The position numbers and the translations under genes were made by a program. From Amycolatopsis sp. 2-15 (GTDB lineage: Bacteria > Actinomycetota > Actinomycetes > Mycobacteriales > Pseudonocardiaceae): a stretch of 64,000 nucleotides of DNA. Location: positions 5,922,001 to 5,986,000 of the forward strand of contig NZ_CP127294.1 in the NCBI RefSeq assembly GCF_030285625.1, given 5' to 3'. Shown here one piece after another: positions 9,427-17,422 of the stretch. Positions within the stretch are counted from its first letter, which is position 1. Each line of letters opens with the position of its first letter. Below the pieces are notes generated by a model. That model saw only the letters and a program-made list of their open reading frames with translations. It was not told where the DNA came from and made no database searches.

Positions 9427-10310
9427 CCGGCGAACCCGTCCGCGTCGGACTGGTCGGCGCGGGACCGTGGGCGCACACCATGCACGCCCCGACATTCGCC
9501 GCCGGACCGGAAACCACGCTCACCGCCGTCTACGCGCGCCGGGCCGAGGCCGCGGCCGAGCTCGCGGGCGCGTACGGCGCGAAGGGGACTGCCGACTTCG
9601 ACGAACTGCTCGACGCGTGCGAGGCCGTCGCCTTCGCCGTGCGCCCGGACATCCAGGCCGACCTGGCTCGCCGGGCGGCCCGAGCCGGCAAGGCGGTGCT
9701 GCTGGAGAAGCCCGTGGCGCTGACCCTGCCGGCCGCGCGAGAACTCGCCGAAACCATCGAGGCCGCCGGGGTGGTGAGCCAGCTGGTCCTCACCAAGCGG
9801 TACCTCCCCGAAACCCGCCGGTTCCTCGAACGGGCCACGGCGTTCAACGCCGTCGGCGCCCGCTCGTGTTACCTGCACGGCGCGTTCCTGGGCGGCGACC
9901 TGGCCACAGGCTGGCGCCTCCAGTTCGGCGCCCTGCCCGACCTCGGCCCGCACTTGCTTGACCTGCTCGAAACCACGCTCGGCCCCATCGCCACGATCCG
10001 CGCGGCGGGCGACTCGACCCGGTGGATCGAGCTCACCTGCGAGCACGAGAGCGGCGCGGTCAGCCAGGCCTCGCTCTCCGGCGTGATCGGGCTCGACCGC
10101 GTCCGCACCACCGTCGAACTGTTCGGCCCGGACGGGACTCTGGCCTACGACACGGCCGCGATCGACCACACCGAAGCCTGGCCGATCCTGCGCGCCGAGT
10201 TCGCGGCCGCCGTCCGGGCAGGTCGCTCCCACGAGCTGGACGTGGGGCGCGGGGTCCGGCTACAGGAGCTGATCACCCAAGCCGCCGAGTCCCTGCGCGC
10301 GAATTCCTGA
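9423..10310 (+). CDS. Gfo/Idh/MocA family oxidoreductase
   Basis: 295 residues from GTG 9423 overlapping the ROK stop (GTGA). Rossmann start VRVGLVGAGPWAHTMHAP, then the family EKP motif in LLEKPVALTLPAARELAE, and a C-terminal alpha/beta domain with DLGPHLLDLLETTLG supplying the usual His. Shorter than the 330-380 residues typical of the family. NAD(P)-dependent sugar, inositol or amine dehydrogenase; with the MDR dehydrogenase and isomerase it suggests an oxidation/isomerisation route for the imported sugar. Confidence 0.87.
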   Translation: MTGEPVRVGLVGAGPWAHTMHAPTFAAGPETTLTAVYARRAEAAAELAGAYGAKGTADFDELLDACEAVAFAVRPDIQADLARRAARAGKAVLLEKPVALTLPAARELAETIEAAGVVSQLVLTKRYLPETRRFLERATAFNAVGARSCYLHGAFLGGDLATGWRLQFGALPDLGPHLLDLLETTLGPIATIRAAGDSTRWIELTCEHESGAVSQASLSGVIGLDRVRTTVELFGPDGTLAYDTAAIDHTEAWPILRAEFAAAVRAGRSHELDVGRGVRLQELITQAAESLRANS

Positions 10311-10575
10311 CACTCCGCTGCCCCGTGTGATGCCCCGGCGAACGGGTTGCCCACGGCATGGCGAACATCCGAAAAGGGCGACCCGGTTCGGTAGGACGCG
10401 GGCAACGAGAGTTCGGTGGGCACGGTCGAGGGTGCGATCACCTCGGACACCGAAGCCTCCCGCCGGAAGGTAAAGGCGTCGCCGGGAGCGCCGCGGTGTC
10501 TGGTTCGCAGCGAGAAGTCGGGGCGGACAGCGGTACACCACCCGAACAAGATTCGCCCGGGCCTCCGGGCCGACA

Positions 10576-10616
10576 GCCGGCGCGCCCGTCGGCTGAAACC
10601 GGCGGGCGCGCCGCGG
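10576..10616. terminator. Bidirectional hairpin terminator
   Basis: Perfect 11-bp inverted repeat CGGCGCGCCCG (10578-10588) and CGGGCGCGCCG (10603-10613) with flanking partial pairing, lying between two convergent genes (ends 10310 and 10630). The rest of 10311-10575 shows no convincing gene. Confidence 0.6.
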
Positions 10617-10629
10617 CGTCTGTACCGGC

Positions 10630-11075
10630 TCAGCCGCGCCGGTCGGGTGGAGCGCCGAAGATGCGGACGAGGCTGTTTTCGGTGTCGTTGCCGACTTTTT
10701 CGAACACCGCTTTGGCGATCGGTGTGGCGAGTTTCGCGGCGCCGTGGAACTCGATCGTGGCGTGGTAGGTCAGGGTGGCACCGCCGTCGGCCGCAGCGAC
10801 GCTGATGTCGTCGGCCGTGGTGGCGGTGTCGTTGCTGCCGCTGAAGACCCCCGGCGGGGCTCGAGTCGGGTCAGCTCGTAGGTGAGTTCGGTTTCCACGC
10901 CGGCGATCTTGGAGACGTTGTGCCAGCGGGCACCGACCGCGACCGGCCCGCTGCCGAGGCGTTCACACGACTGCGTCCCGGGATCCCAATCGGTGGCGTT
11001 GCCGAAATCCTTGAGGTACTCCACCACCTCGCGCGGTCCGGTCGCGACGGTAAAGGTGCGTGTCACTTCGACCAC
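10630..11075 (-). pseudogene. SRPBCC-family protein with apparent frameshift
   Basis: A polyketide-cyclase/START-like protein of about 148 residues read in two frames. From GTG 11075 (VVEVTRTFTVATGP) the frame runs through GDFG-like FGNATDWDPGTQS to YELTRLEP. The homologous continuation VFSGSNDTATTADDISV through AVFEKVGNDTENSLVRIF is in another frame, so one base is lost or gained near 10856-10868, in a G/C-rich run. A GGAG sequence precedes the GTG. Could be a sequencing indel, because both halves keep good codon structure. Role unknown; SRPBCC proteins bind small hydrophobic ligands. Confidence 0.72.
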
Positions 11076-11110
11076 GAGCCGCTCCGTTCTTCCAGGGACG
11101 TTGCCTACTC

Positions 11111-11135
11111 GTACCCGGCGTCCGCGGTCCGAAAC
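11111..11135 (-). promoter_or_regulatory. SigB/SigF-like promoter of the SRPBCC gene
   Basis: On the minus strand GTTT (11135-11132), 15-base spacer, GGGTAC (11116-11111). It predicts a transcript start near 11104, 29 bases before the GTG 11075. Confidence 0.6.
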
Positions 11136-11169
11136 CTCCGCCGGATGGCATGGCCCACTCGCCTGGGTC

Positions 11170-11196
11170 GTTTGCGGTGTGGGCCGGGCCGGGTAA
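11170..11196 (+). promoter_or_regulatory. SigB/SigF-like promoter
   Basis: GTTT (11170-11173), 17-base spacer, GGGTAA (11191-11196), about 57 bases before ATG 11253. Same architecture as the divergent promoter at 11111-11135. Confidence 0.55.
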
Positions 11197-11252
11197 GCGG
11201 TGAGTTCCGCCGAGGCCGACCGGGCCCGGTTCCCCGAACGATCGAGGAGGTC

Positions 11253-11696
11253 ATGGTGGCTGCTGTCGCGCACTACGTCGAGGTCGAGGCCCCTGCGCAG
11301 GCATGTTATGACTGGTGGCGTCCGTTGACGCGTTTGCCGCAGGTGTTCTCGGACGTCAAGTCCGTCGAAGCCGTGGACGGAGACGCCTTGCGGACCCGCT
11401 GGATCGTGGCCGGGCCTGTCGGCACCACGGTCGAGTGGGAGGCCCGCATCTCCGAGGACGCGCCTCCGCGCAAGATCGCCTGGACCACGGTCGACGACGC
11501 CGACCCGGACGTGAAGAACTCCGGTGTCGTCCGCTTCGACGACAAGGGCAACGGCCGGACCGGCGTGGAGATCTCCTTGGACTACGAGCCACCGGCCGGC
11601 AAGCTCGGCGAGGCGGTGGCGTCCTTGCTGGCGGACCCGGAGCGGAAGGTCGAGCGCGCCGCGGCGGAGTTCAAGACGGTGATCGAGGCCCGCTGA
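11253..11696 (+). CDS. SRPBCC family protein (cyclase/dehydrase type)
   Basis: 147 residues: starts VAAVAHYVEVEAPAQACYDWW, has the LPQVFSDVKSVEAVD and VEWEARISEDAPPRKIAW strands typical of the COG5637-like SRPBCC group, and an amphipathic C-terminal helix. ATG 11253 follows GAGGAGG; the longer frame back to 10920 crosses the promoter and is rejected. Divergent to another SRPBCC gene, both with stress-type promoters. Probable ligand-binding or membrane-stress protein; no catalytic residues identifiable. Confidence 0.85.
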   Translation: MVAAVAHYVEVEAPAQACYDWWRPLTRLPQVFSDVKSVEAVDGDALRTRWIVAGPVGTTVEWEARISEDAPPRKIAWTTVDDADPDVKNSGVVRFDDKGNGRTGVEISLDYEPPAGKLGEAVASLLADPERKVERAAAEFKTVIEAR

Positions 11697-12326
11697 CCCG
11701 ATCCCGCCCGCCGATGCCAACTGGTACGGCCGGGCGACCAGGCGAGCTCCGAGGCGCGAACACGCGGACGCGGAGCGGCAATCCGGTCGCACTACCGAGT
11801 TGCACCGCGCAGGTACTGCCGCGCCCGGTTGCCGGCCGCTCGTCGTGCTCGATCGCGGCCGGGCCCCCGGCCCCGGGAGTTCAACCGCGGCAAGTCGATC
11901 ACCGGGCGAGCCAACAGGCTGTCGGACGGACTTTCGATCAGGTCGTTGCAGCGGTGTCCGGAGCACATCGACTCGTCGGCGGGCGAGGGCGATGACGGCT
12001 TGGGCGTTTCGGCGTCCTCGGCCGCGCTGGTGAGGTAGAGGACGCGATCGGGTCTCCCTCGGATGACGCTGATCCGGTCGGGGAGACAGAGCACCCGGCG
12101 CAGGTTGCGGCTGTGGCGCTGGGACGAAGCAGCTTTCCGGTGTGCCGGCCGGAATCCGGTGGCACTGGCACGAGTCCGGCGGCCGCGAGAGCGGGAAGGG
12201 CGGAGTCGCCATGCCCCGGCGCATCCGCTCGTGCCGGGTCGAAAGCCGGTTTCGGCCCGACAGCGCGAAGTTTGCCCGGTCGTTCGACGGGTAATCGGCT
12301 GTGACCCCGACGCCGAGGAGGCCCTG
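11697..12326. other. 630-bp stretch without a recognisable gene, ending in a promoter
   Basis: Open frames here on both strands have no family signature and show Arg/Ser/Pro-rich composition typical of GC-rich non-coding frames. Near the right end, GTTT (12270-12273), 15 bases, GGGTAA (12289-12294) forms a SigB/SigF-like promoter for the methyltransferase gene starting at 12327. Confidence 0.5.
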
Positions 12327-13070
12327 ATGACGACCGTACCCGCGGCAGAAGCGAACGAGAACGCCTTCGGCGCCACGACCCTGCGGGAGATGCTGCCCGC
12401 GTTCCCTGCCGGGTCGGCACTGCCCGCGCGCGGCCTGCTCCGCCTGCCCGGCGTCTACCGTCCGCAAGCCGACACGTGCCTGCTGGCGTCCGCGGTGCGC
12501 CGGGCCGGGGTGCCCGCCGGCGTCCGCGCGCTCGACTTGTGCACCGGCACGGGCGCGCTTGCCATCGCACTCGCCCGGGCGGGAGCGGAAACCGTGCTGG
12601 CCGTGGACCTTTCGCGGCGGGCGCTGGCGTCGGCGCGGGTGAACGCGGCCCTGCGCCGGCTACCGGTGCGCGTGCGCCACGGCGACCTCCTCGCCGCTGC
12701 GGCCGGCGGTCCCTACGACGTCGTCGTGACCAATCCGCCGTACGTGCCGGTGTCGCCGGAACGGGCGCGGCCCGACCGCCGGTGTGACGCCGGAGCCGAC
12801 GGACGCGCGGTGCTGGACCCGTTGTGCGAGGGCGCCCCAGCACTCGTTGCGCCCGGAGGGTTCCTGTTGCTGGTGCAGTCGGTGATGTCGGGGGTGGACC
12901 GCTCGGCTCGCCTGCTCGCTGCCGCGGGGCTGCGTCCACGGGTCGTCGCCCGGGCGATGGTCCCGTTCGGACCGGTCCTTTCCAGACGGACGGACTTCCT
13001 CGAGCAGTCCGGCTTCGTGGCCCCGCGGGTGCGCGAGGAGGAACTGGTGGTGCTCCGTGCCGACCGGTGA
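12327..13070 (+). CDS. HemK2/MTQ2-type class I SAM methyltransferase
   Basis: 247 residues. SAM-binding motif I is ALDLCTGTGALAIALARAG and the catalytic NPPY tetrad lies at residues 136-139 (VVTNPPYVPVSP), the signature of methyltransferases acting on an amide or amine nitrogen planar with a pi system, such as PrmC/HemK glutamine methylases. ATG 12327 has GAGGAGG upstream. The last 14 bases overlap the CDGSH gene. The trio with CDGSH and the iron redox enzyme recurs in actinomycetes as far as I know; target in the cell unknown. Confidence 0.85.
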   Translation: MTTVPAAEANENAFGATTLREMLPAFPAGSALPARGLLRLPGVYRPQADTCLLASAVRRAGVPAGVRALDLCTGTGALAIALARAGAETVLAVDLSRRALASARVNAALRRLPVRVRHGDLLAAAAGGPYDVVVTNPPYVPVSPERARPDRRCDAGADGRAVLDPLCEGAPALVAPGGFLLLVQSVMSGVDRSARLLAAAGLRPRVVARAMVPFGPVLSRRTDFLEQSGFVAPRVREEELVVLRADR

Positions 13071-13272
13071 GGGGCGGAACCGCCGGCGGGTGCGGATGGT
13101 CCCGGGTGGGCCGCTGCTGATCGAAGGACCGGTGGAGCTGCAGACGCCCGAAGGCGACGTCGTGCGCTCCGACCGATTCCTTGTGGCCGTGTGCACCTGC
13201 CGACGCAGCAAGTGCTTCCCGCTGTGCGACACCAGCCACCGCAAGCGGGTCCGCGCTCAAGGCAACGGCTGA
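13057..13272 (+). CDS. CDGSH iron-sulfur domain protein
   Basis: 71 residues with the [2Fe-2S] CDGSH cluster-binding motif: Cys46-x-Cys48-x8-Cys57-Asp-x-x-His61 (CTCRRSKCFPLCDTSH). The usual Gly of C-D-G is Thr here. The GTG start at 13057 lies inside the upstream methyltransferase frame, so translation is coupled. Small redox or cluster-transfer protein, cytoplasmic. Its 3' end overlaps the convergent iron-containing redox enzyme by 16 bases. Confidence 0.88.
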   Translation: MPTGEGRNRRRVRMVPGGPLLIEGPVELQTPEGDVVRSDRFLVAVCTCRRSKCFPLCDTSHRKRVRAQGNG

Positions 13273-14252
13273 CGCAATGAGGACCGCCCGGCGCGCCAGC
13301 ACCCCAGCAGATGCTCGCCGAGGTGGTCCTCGAGGTGGTTCGTAGCCTGCACACCGAACACAACGTCTGCTGCGAGCGCCGGTTCCTGATCGAGCAGGTC
13401 GTCGACGACGTCGTGGCGCATCACCTGTTCGTGTACCGCGTCGGCTTCGATGTGCTCGGTGTAGAAGAACTTGCACTCCGCGGCCGCGCCGAGCCGGGTG
13501 AGCGCCTGCACCATGCGCTGCGCCGAAGGCGCGGTGGTGACCTCCGCAGCGGCGAAGTGGCCGACGAGCGCGCCCCGCAGCGCGCGGTGAAGCCCGAACA
13601 GCGACATCGCGTTGACGATCGCCAGCATCGGCGCGGGCACGTGGTCCAGCAGTGCCAGGTAGTCGTCGGGGAGTCCGGCGCCGCGCAGCAGGTCGGCGAA
13701 CAGGCGCGAGTGGACGTACTCCGGGCGGCCGCCGCCGTACTCGTCGAACTCCACGGCCACGAGCGCCGCCTTGGCCCGGCCCCGCAGCCGCGGGATGACC
13801 CACGCGTGCGGATCGGCTTCCTTGAGGTGGTAAATCGAGCGGTGGGCGAACAGCTCCCGCACCTGCCACCACTCGCCCTCGTCACGCAGGTAGTGGGAAA
13901 CGCCGGCCGCGTCGATCGGCTCGACCAGTAGCGTGGCGAACTCGTTGTCGACGTCGTCGCCACCGGGCGCCGCTGCGCGCAACGCGCTCAGGAAGCGCTC
14001 TTCCAGCGCGGCCCGCAGCCGCAGCAGCTCGGGGTCCCACTCCCAGCAGGCGTCGACGCCTGGCAGGCCTTGATAGTGCAGCTCGTAACACAGGTGCAGG
14101 GCCAGCTGCAGGTCGTCGCCGAACGGGTCGGCGTCCGCGATCGCGTCGACCGAAAGCGTGCGCCCTGGCGGGGGAGCGGACAGGGTCTCGGAGACGGCGG
14201 CCGACAACGGCCCACGGGCCGTGGGGAGGGCGGCGGACTGCAGAGTCGTCAT
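13257..14252 (-). CDS. Iron-containing redox enzyme family (heme-oxygenase-like fold)
   Basis: 331 residues. All-helical HDO/TenA-like protein with many Glu/His candidates for a di-iron site: LCYELHYQG, FVEP-like LLVEPIDAAG, AALVAVEFDEYGGGRPEYVHS, FFYTEHIEADAVHEQ and HLEDHLGEHLLGCW. The E-H-x3-D-x2-H spacing agrees with the haem-oxygenase-like di-iron oxidase family. ATG 14252 chosen at MTTLQSAAL. Convergent with the CDGSH gene, a frequent companion, hinting at a shared redox function. Substrate unknown. Confidence 0.82.
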   Translation of the reverse strand: MTTLQSAALPTARGPLSAAVSETLSAPPPGRTLSVDAIADADPFGDDLQLALHLCYELHYQGLPGVDACWEWDPELLRLRAALEERFLSALRAAAPGGDDVDNEFATLLVEPIDAAGVSHYLRDEGEWWQVRELFAHRSIYHLKEADPHAWVIPRLRGRAKAALVAVEFDEYGGGRPEYVHSRLFADLLRGAGLPDDYLALLDHVPAPMLAIVNAMSLFGLHRALRGALVGHFAAAEVTTAPSAQRMVQALTRLGAAAECKFFYTEHIEADAVHEQVMRHDVVDDLLDQEPALAADVVFGVQATNHLEDHLGEHLLGCWRAGRSSLRQPLP

Positions 14253-14262
14253 GGCCGGAGGG

Positions 14263-15399
14263 TTACCCCGCGGCGGCCGGTTCATGCCCCGAGACGGGCA
14301 CGGTGCGCTCCTCGAGGAGCTGCACCACAGCGCGCAGCCCGCCGGTCGCCGCGGAGCGCTGCGCGGCCGACCCCGTGCCGTCGACGAGCAGTCGGCCGGC
14401 CAGCGATTCGGCGAGGGCGCGGTCGCCGGCTTCCTCGAGCGCGCCGGCGGTGTGCGTGAGCAGGTCGTCGACGAGGTCGGCGGCCGGGCGCTGCCGCTCG
14501 AGCCGGGGATCCACCAGGGGCCCGGTGAGGCCGTGGCGCGCGGCGGCCCAGACGGCTGCGGCACACACTTGCGGCGACAGGCGCGGTCCTTCGATCCCGC
14601 GCTCCAGGGCGGCCAGCGCGGTCCGCACGAGGGCGCGGGACAGCACGGCCTGCAGTACCGCGCCGTCGACGGTCGCGGCGGCGTCGGCCACGCGCAGTTC
14701 CACCGTCGGCAGCCGTGGTGATGGCCGGGCCAGCCAGAAGCTCTGGTTGCGGTCTACGAGCGCCCCGCACGTCACGAGCGTGTCCACCGTGCTTTGGTAC
14801 TCGGCGTGGCTGCGGAAGTGTGGAGCGACGCCGGAACCGGGGAAGCGGGTCTGCAGCACCATGCGCCAGCTGTGGTAGCCGGTGTCGCGGCCGTCGGCGA
14901 ACGGCGAGTTGGCCGACAGCGCCAGCAGCACCGGCAACCAGGGGCCGAGGTGGTTCACCACCGCGACGGCCGTGTCCGGGTCGTCGACGCCGACGTGCAC
15001 GTGGCAGCCGCAAGCTTCGTAGTCGGCGGCGAGGGGGCCGTAGGCCTCGTGGATCTCCGCGTATCGGCCCTGCGGCTCCGGCTGCGCCCCACGGCCCGGT
15101 AGCGACACGGGCGTGCCGGACGAGACGAGCGCGCAGTCTTCCGCGGCCGCGGCCTGGGCCAGCAACCGGCGCCCGGTGGTCAGCTGGACCCGCAGCTCCT
15201 CGGCACTAGCGCAGACGCCGGAGGCCAGCTCCAGCTGCGTCGGGCGCAGCTCCCGTTGCACGATCGCGCCTTCCGGCAGCTTGCCGTGGTACCCGCAGCG
15301 TGCCAGCACGCGGTCCGCGCACGGTGCCGTCCGGCCCGTGCGCGGATTGACGAGGAGGAACTCCTCCTCGACCCCGATCGTCGTCCCCGCCCCGTCCAT
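14263..15399 (-). CDS. YbdK-type carboxylate-amine ligase (glutamate-cysteine ligase family 2)
   Basis: 378 residues from ATG 15399 (TIGVEEEFLLVNPRTG). Family marks: GVEEEF, the ELRPTQLELASGVC segment, ACGCHVHVGVDD, and RVADAAATVDGAV near the end. Catalyses ATP-dependent gamma-glutamyl-cysteine-like bond formation in relatives; true substrate uncertain. A minus-strand GGGTAG (15415-15410) lies only 11 bases before the ATG, so transcripts may be nearly leaderless. Stop is 10 bases from the start of the iron redox gene, so the two are probably cotranscribed. Confidence 0.84.
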   Translation of the reverse strand: MDGAGTTIGVEEEFLLVNPRTGRTAPCADRVLARCGYHGKLPEGAIVQRELRPTQLELASGVCASAEELRVQLTTGRRLLAQAAAAEDCALVSSGTPVSLPGRGAQPEPQGRYAEIHEAYGPLAADYEACGCHVHVGVDDPDTAVAVVNHLGPWLPVLLALSANSPFADGRDTGYHSWRMVLQTRFPGSGVAPHFRSHAEYQSTVDTLVTCGALVDRNQSFWLARPSPRLPTVELRVADAAATVDGAVLQAVLSRALVRTALAALERGIEGPRLSPQVCAAAVWAAARHGLTGPLVDPRLERQRPAADLVDDLLTHTAGALEEAGDRALAESLAGRLLVDGTGSAAQRSAATGGLRAVVQLLEERTVPVSGHEPAAAG

Positions 15400-15409
15400 G
15401 AGGACTCGG

Positions 15410-15433
15410 CTACCCGTTTGCGCGGCGGTGAAC
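15410..15433 (-). promoter_or_regulatory. Possible SigB/SigF-like promoter of the YbdK-like gene
   Basis: Minus-strand GTTC (15433-15430), 14 bases, GGGTAG (15415-15410). Weaker match than the other stress-type promoters because of GTTC and the shorter spacer. Confidence 0.4.
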
Positions 15434-15492
15434 CGGATGCCCCGTCGCGAGCAGGCGGTGTCGGCGCGCAGCAGAGGCGTTGCCAATTTGCC

Positions 15493-15519
15493 GTTTGCCC
15501 GGTCGTGCCTGCGGGGTAG
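15493..15519 (+). promoter_or_regulatory. SigB/SigF-like promoter of the protein kinase gene
   Basis: GTTT (15493-15496), 17 bases, GGGTAG (15514-15519). Predicted start near 15526 favours ATG 15553 over 15523 for the kinase. Confidence 0.55.
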
Positions 15520-15552
15520 CTATTGGCGACCAAGAGACGGGGGTACCTGCCG

Positions 15553-16836
15553 ATGGCGGACGAGCGAGCGGGCGGCGTCGACGCCACCTCTCCGAGGTTG
15601 TCACTGGGAAGCGCTGACATGTTTCCCGCTGGGCCTCGCGACGATGCATCGGTCTCGATCGGCGGTCGGTACGACGTGGAGCGGTTGATCGGCCGTGGCG
15701 GGACGGCGCGTGTTTACCGGGCTTTCGACCGTCGGCTTGGTCGAGACGTCGCGGTCAAGGTGTACGAGCGAAACGTCGTCGCGGTCGAGCAGATGCGGCG
15801 GCTGCGCGAGAAGACTGTCCAGGCGAGTATTGACCATCCGCACGTGGTGGCGTTGCTGGACAGCGGTACCGACGATGGCCGGCCGTTCCTGGTGATGCAG
15901 CTGGTCGACGGTGAGAATCTTGCCGAACGCCTGCTCGCCGGGGCGCTGCCCGCCGAGCAGGTGACCCGCCTGGCCGTCCACCTCGTCGAGGCGCTGGCGT
16001 ACGTCCACGCTCAAGGCGTCGTGCACCGAGATCTCAAGCCCGCGAACATCCTGCTCGGGCGCGACGGTCCGCTGATCGGCGATTTCGGCATCGCGCACGA
16101 GCTCGACGCGACCCGCATCACCGGCACCGGCATGGTGACGGGCACGGCTGCGTACCTCGCGCCGGAGCAGATTCTCGGTGAATCGGCCGGGCCCGCCGCC
16201 GACATCTACGCACTGGGCCTGATCCTGCTGGAGTGCCTGACCGCAGCGCTCGAGTACCCCGGCACGATCGCTGAGTCGGCGATGGCGCGGCTGCACCGGC
16301 CTCCGCGCGTTCCTCCCGGGCTGCCCGCCCCGCTCGCGCCCGTCCTGGAGCGGATGACTGCCCGCGAACCCGGGCGTCGGCCCACCGCAGAAGAAGCCTT
16401 GCAGATGCTGCGCCACCCGACGGCCACCGTGGCCGCCGGCGGGATCCCGGCAACGCCCTCTCCGTGGCGTCGACGAGCACTGGCCATGTCGGGGGGCGGT
16501 GTTGCGGCCGCGATCGTCGCGGCGGTGCTCGCAGCGGTGTTCACGGGGCCGGACGCCACAGGCCCCACGCCGGAACGCGTGCCTGTGGCTGCGTCGCCTC
16601 CGACACCGTCGTCGTCTGCGCCTGCCGCGCCAACCGTGCCGACCGCCACGGCGGGTACACCGCAGCACGCCGCTGGGCCCGTGCCGGCCGGGCTGGCGCC
16701 CGCGCCGCGAGCCGGAGCGGGCACACCGCACGCTCACGATCGACCGCACGCCGAGGACGCGAAGGACCATCAGGAGAAAGGCAAGGACAAGGGCGAGGAG
16801 AAAGGTGGTGGAGCCAAGGGCCCCGGCAGCCGCTAG
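15553..16836 (+). CDS. Membrane-anchored serine/threonine protein kinase
   Basis: 427 residues. Kinase domain at about 38-290: glycine loop LIGRGGTARVYRAF, VAVKVYE lysine, catalytic VHRDLKPANILL, GDFGIA, and APEQILG activation segment. One membrane helix follows at about 323-342 (AMSGGGVAAAIVAAVLAAVF). The extracellular tail is Ala/Pro/Thr-rich and ends in a Lys/Glu/Asp/Gly-rich segment; no PASTA repeats. Hanks-type PknB-like topology. ATG 15553 fits the promoter better than ATG 15523. Located among stress-type promoters, so a signalling role in stress is plausible. Confidence 0.88.
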   Translation: MADERAGGVDATSPRLSLGSADMFPAGPRDDASVSIGGRYDVERLIGRGGTARVYRAFDRRLGRDVAVKVYERNVVAVEQMRRLREKTVQASIDHPHVVALLDSGTDDGRPFLVMQLVDGENLAERLLAGALPAEQVTRLAVHLVEALAYVHAQGVVHRDLKPANILLGRDGPLIGDFGIAHELDATRITGTGMVTGTAAYLAPEQILGESAGPAADIYALGLILLECLTAALEYPGTIAESAMARLHRPPRVPPGLPAPLAPVLERMTAREPGRRPTAEEALQMLRHPTATVAAGGIPATPSPWRRRALAMSGGGVAAAIVAAVLAAVFTGPDATGPTPERVPVAASPPTPSSSAPAAPTVPTATAGTPQHAAGPVPAGLAPAPRAGAGTPHAHDRPHAEDAKDHQEKGKDKGEEKGGGAKGPGSR

Positions 16837-16845
16837 CGGCCGGCT

Positions 16846-16865
16846 CTGTCGCCTGTCAGCGACAG
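16846..16865 (+). terminator. Short hairpin after the kinase gene
   Basis: CTGTCGC (16846-16852) pairs with GCGACAG (16859-16865) just after the kinase stop. Only 7 bp and no T-run, so tentative. Confidence 0.35.
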
Positions 16866-16928
16866 CACTCTTGGCGCGGGCGGGAGGAGTGATCGAGGGT
16901 CGTCTGCATCGCCCTGAAATTGCCGGGC

Positions 16929-16953
16929 GTTTGGTTGCCTCCGAGCCGGGTAC
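16929..16953 (+). promoter_or_regulatory. SigB/SigF-like promoter of the small acidic protein gene
   Basis: GTTT (16929-16932), 15 bases, GGGTAC (16948-16953), 57 bases before ATG 17010. Spacing identical to the promoters at 11111-11135 and 12270-12294. Confidence 0.6.
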
Positions 16954-17009
16954 GCGTCGGGAATACGGCCCGCTCGGGCCGCACCCATTCCGGCCGAAAG
17001 GAGCGCGTC

Positions 17010-17303
17010 ATGGCCGGCCAGGAAGACCAGCACGGTTGGTCTGAGGACATCGGCACCGAGGGCGCGGCCGCCGCCGAGGGCGCCAGGAAAGCCCGCGAAA
17101 AGCCGGACCACGAGCCCGACCCCCACCGCGACTACTCACCCGGCGGTACCCTCTCGGACACGGACATGGAGCCTGGCTCGCCGTTCGGCGCCGGCGACAG
17201 CACCACCCGTCGGGGCGAGGAAATCGGCCCGGATCCCGGTGAGGCCGCGGAGGGCTACAAAGGCGCTTCGCAACGGCCGTACGGTAGTTCGCACGACTCG
17301 TAG
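17010..17303 (+). CDS. Small hydrophilic protein of unknown function
   Basis: 97 residues, strongly acidic and Gly/Ser/Asp/Glu-rich, no hydrophobic segment (MAGQEDQHGWSEDIG... to SQRPYGSSHDS). Looks intrinsically disordered. ATG 17010 has AAAGGAG seven bases upstream and a SigB/SigF-like promoter, which supports expression. I do not recognise a family; general-stress hydrophilins are a possible analogy only. Its 3' end overlaps a decayed anti-sigma ATPase fragment on the other strand. Confidence 0.65.
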   Translation: MAGQEDQHGWSEDIGTEGAAAAEGARKAREKPDHEPDPHRDYSPGGTLSDTDMEPGSPFGAGDSTTRRGEEIGPDPGEAAEGYKGASQRPYGSSHDS

Positions 17304-17414
17304 GTCGCCGGCTCGACGTCGGCGGCGAGATCACCGGTCAGCTGGTGGGCTCTGACCCAGCCGGCCATCTCGTGCCGTAAAACGGTGACGTATCGACGGT
17401 GGCGGGCCGGCAGG
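17297..17414 (-). pseudogene. Fragment of an RsbW-like anti-sigma factor ATPase
   Basis: Minus-strand frame reads LPARHRRYVTVLRHEMAGW then VRAHQLTGDLAADVEPATYE, which resembles the first ~40 residues of HATPase anti-sigma factors (normally followed by ALANAVEHAY). Homology stops there; the ATP-binding domain is absent and the sequence runs into the small acidic protein gene. Sits directly downstream of a STAS remnant, the usual anti-anti-sigma/anti-sigma order, so this is probably the relic of such a pair. Confidence 0.45.
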
Positions 17415-17422
17415 CCCGCAGC

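Noticed and set aside
7345..9495. 716-codon minus-strand open frame
   Set aside because: Shadow of the permease and ROK genes on the plus strand.
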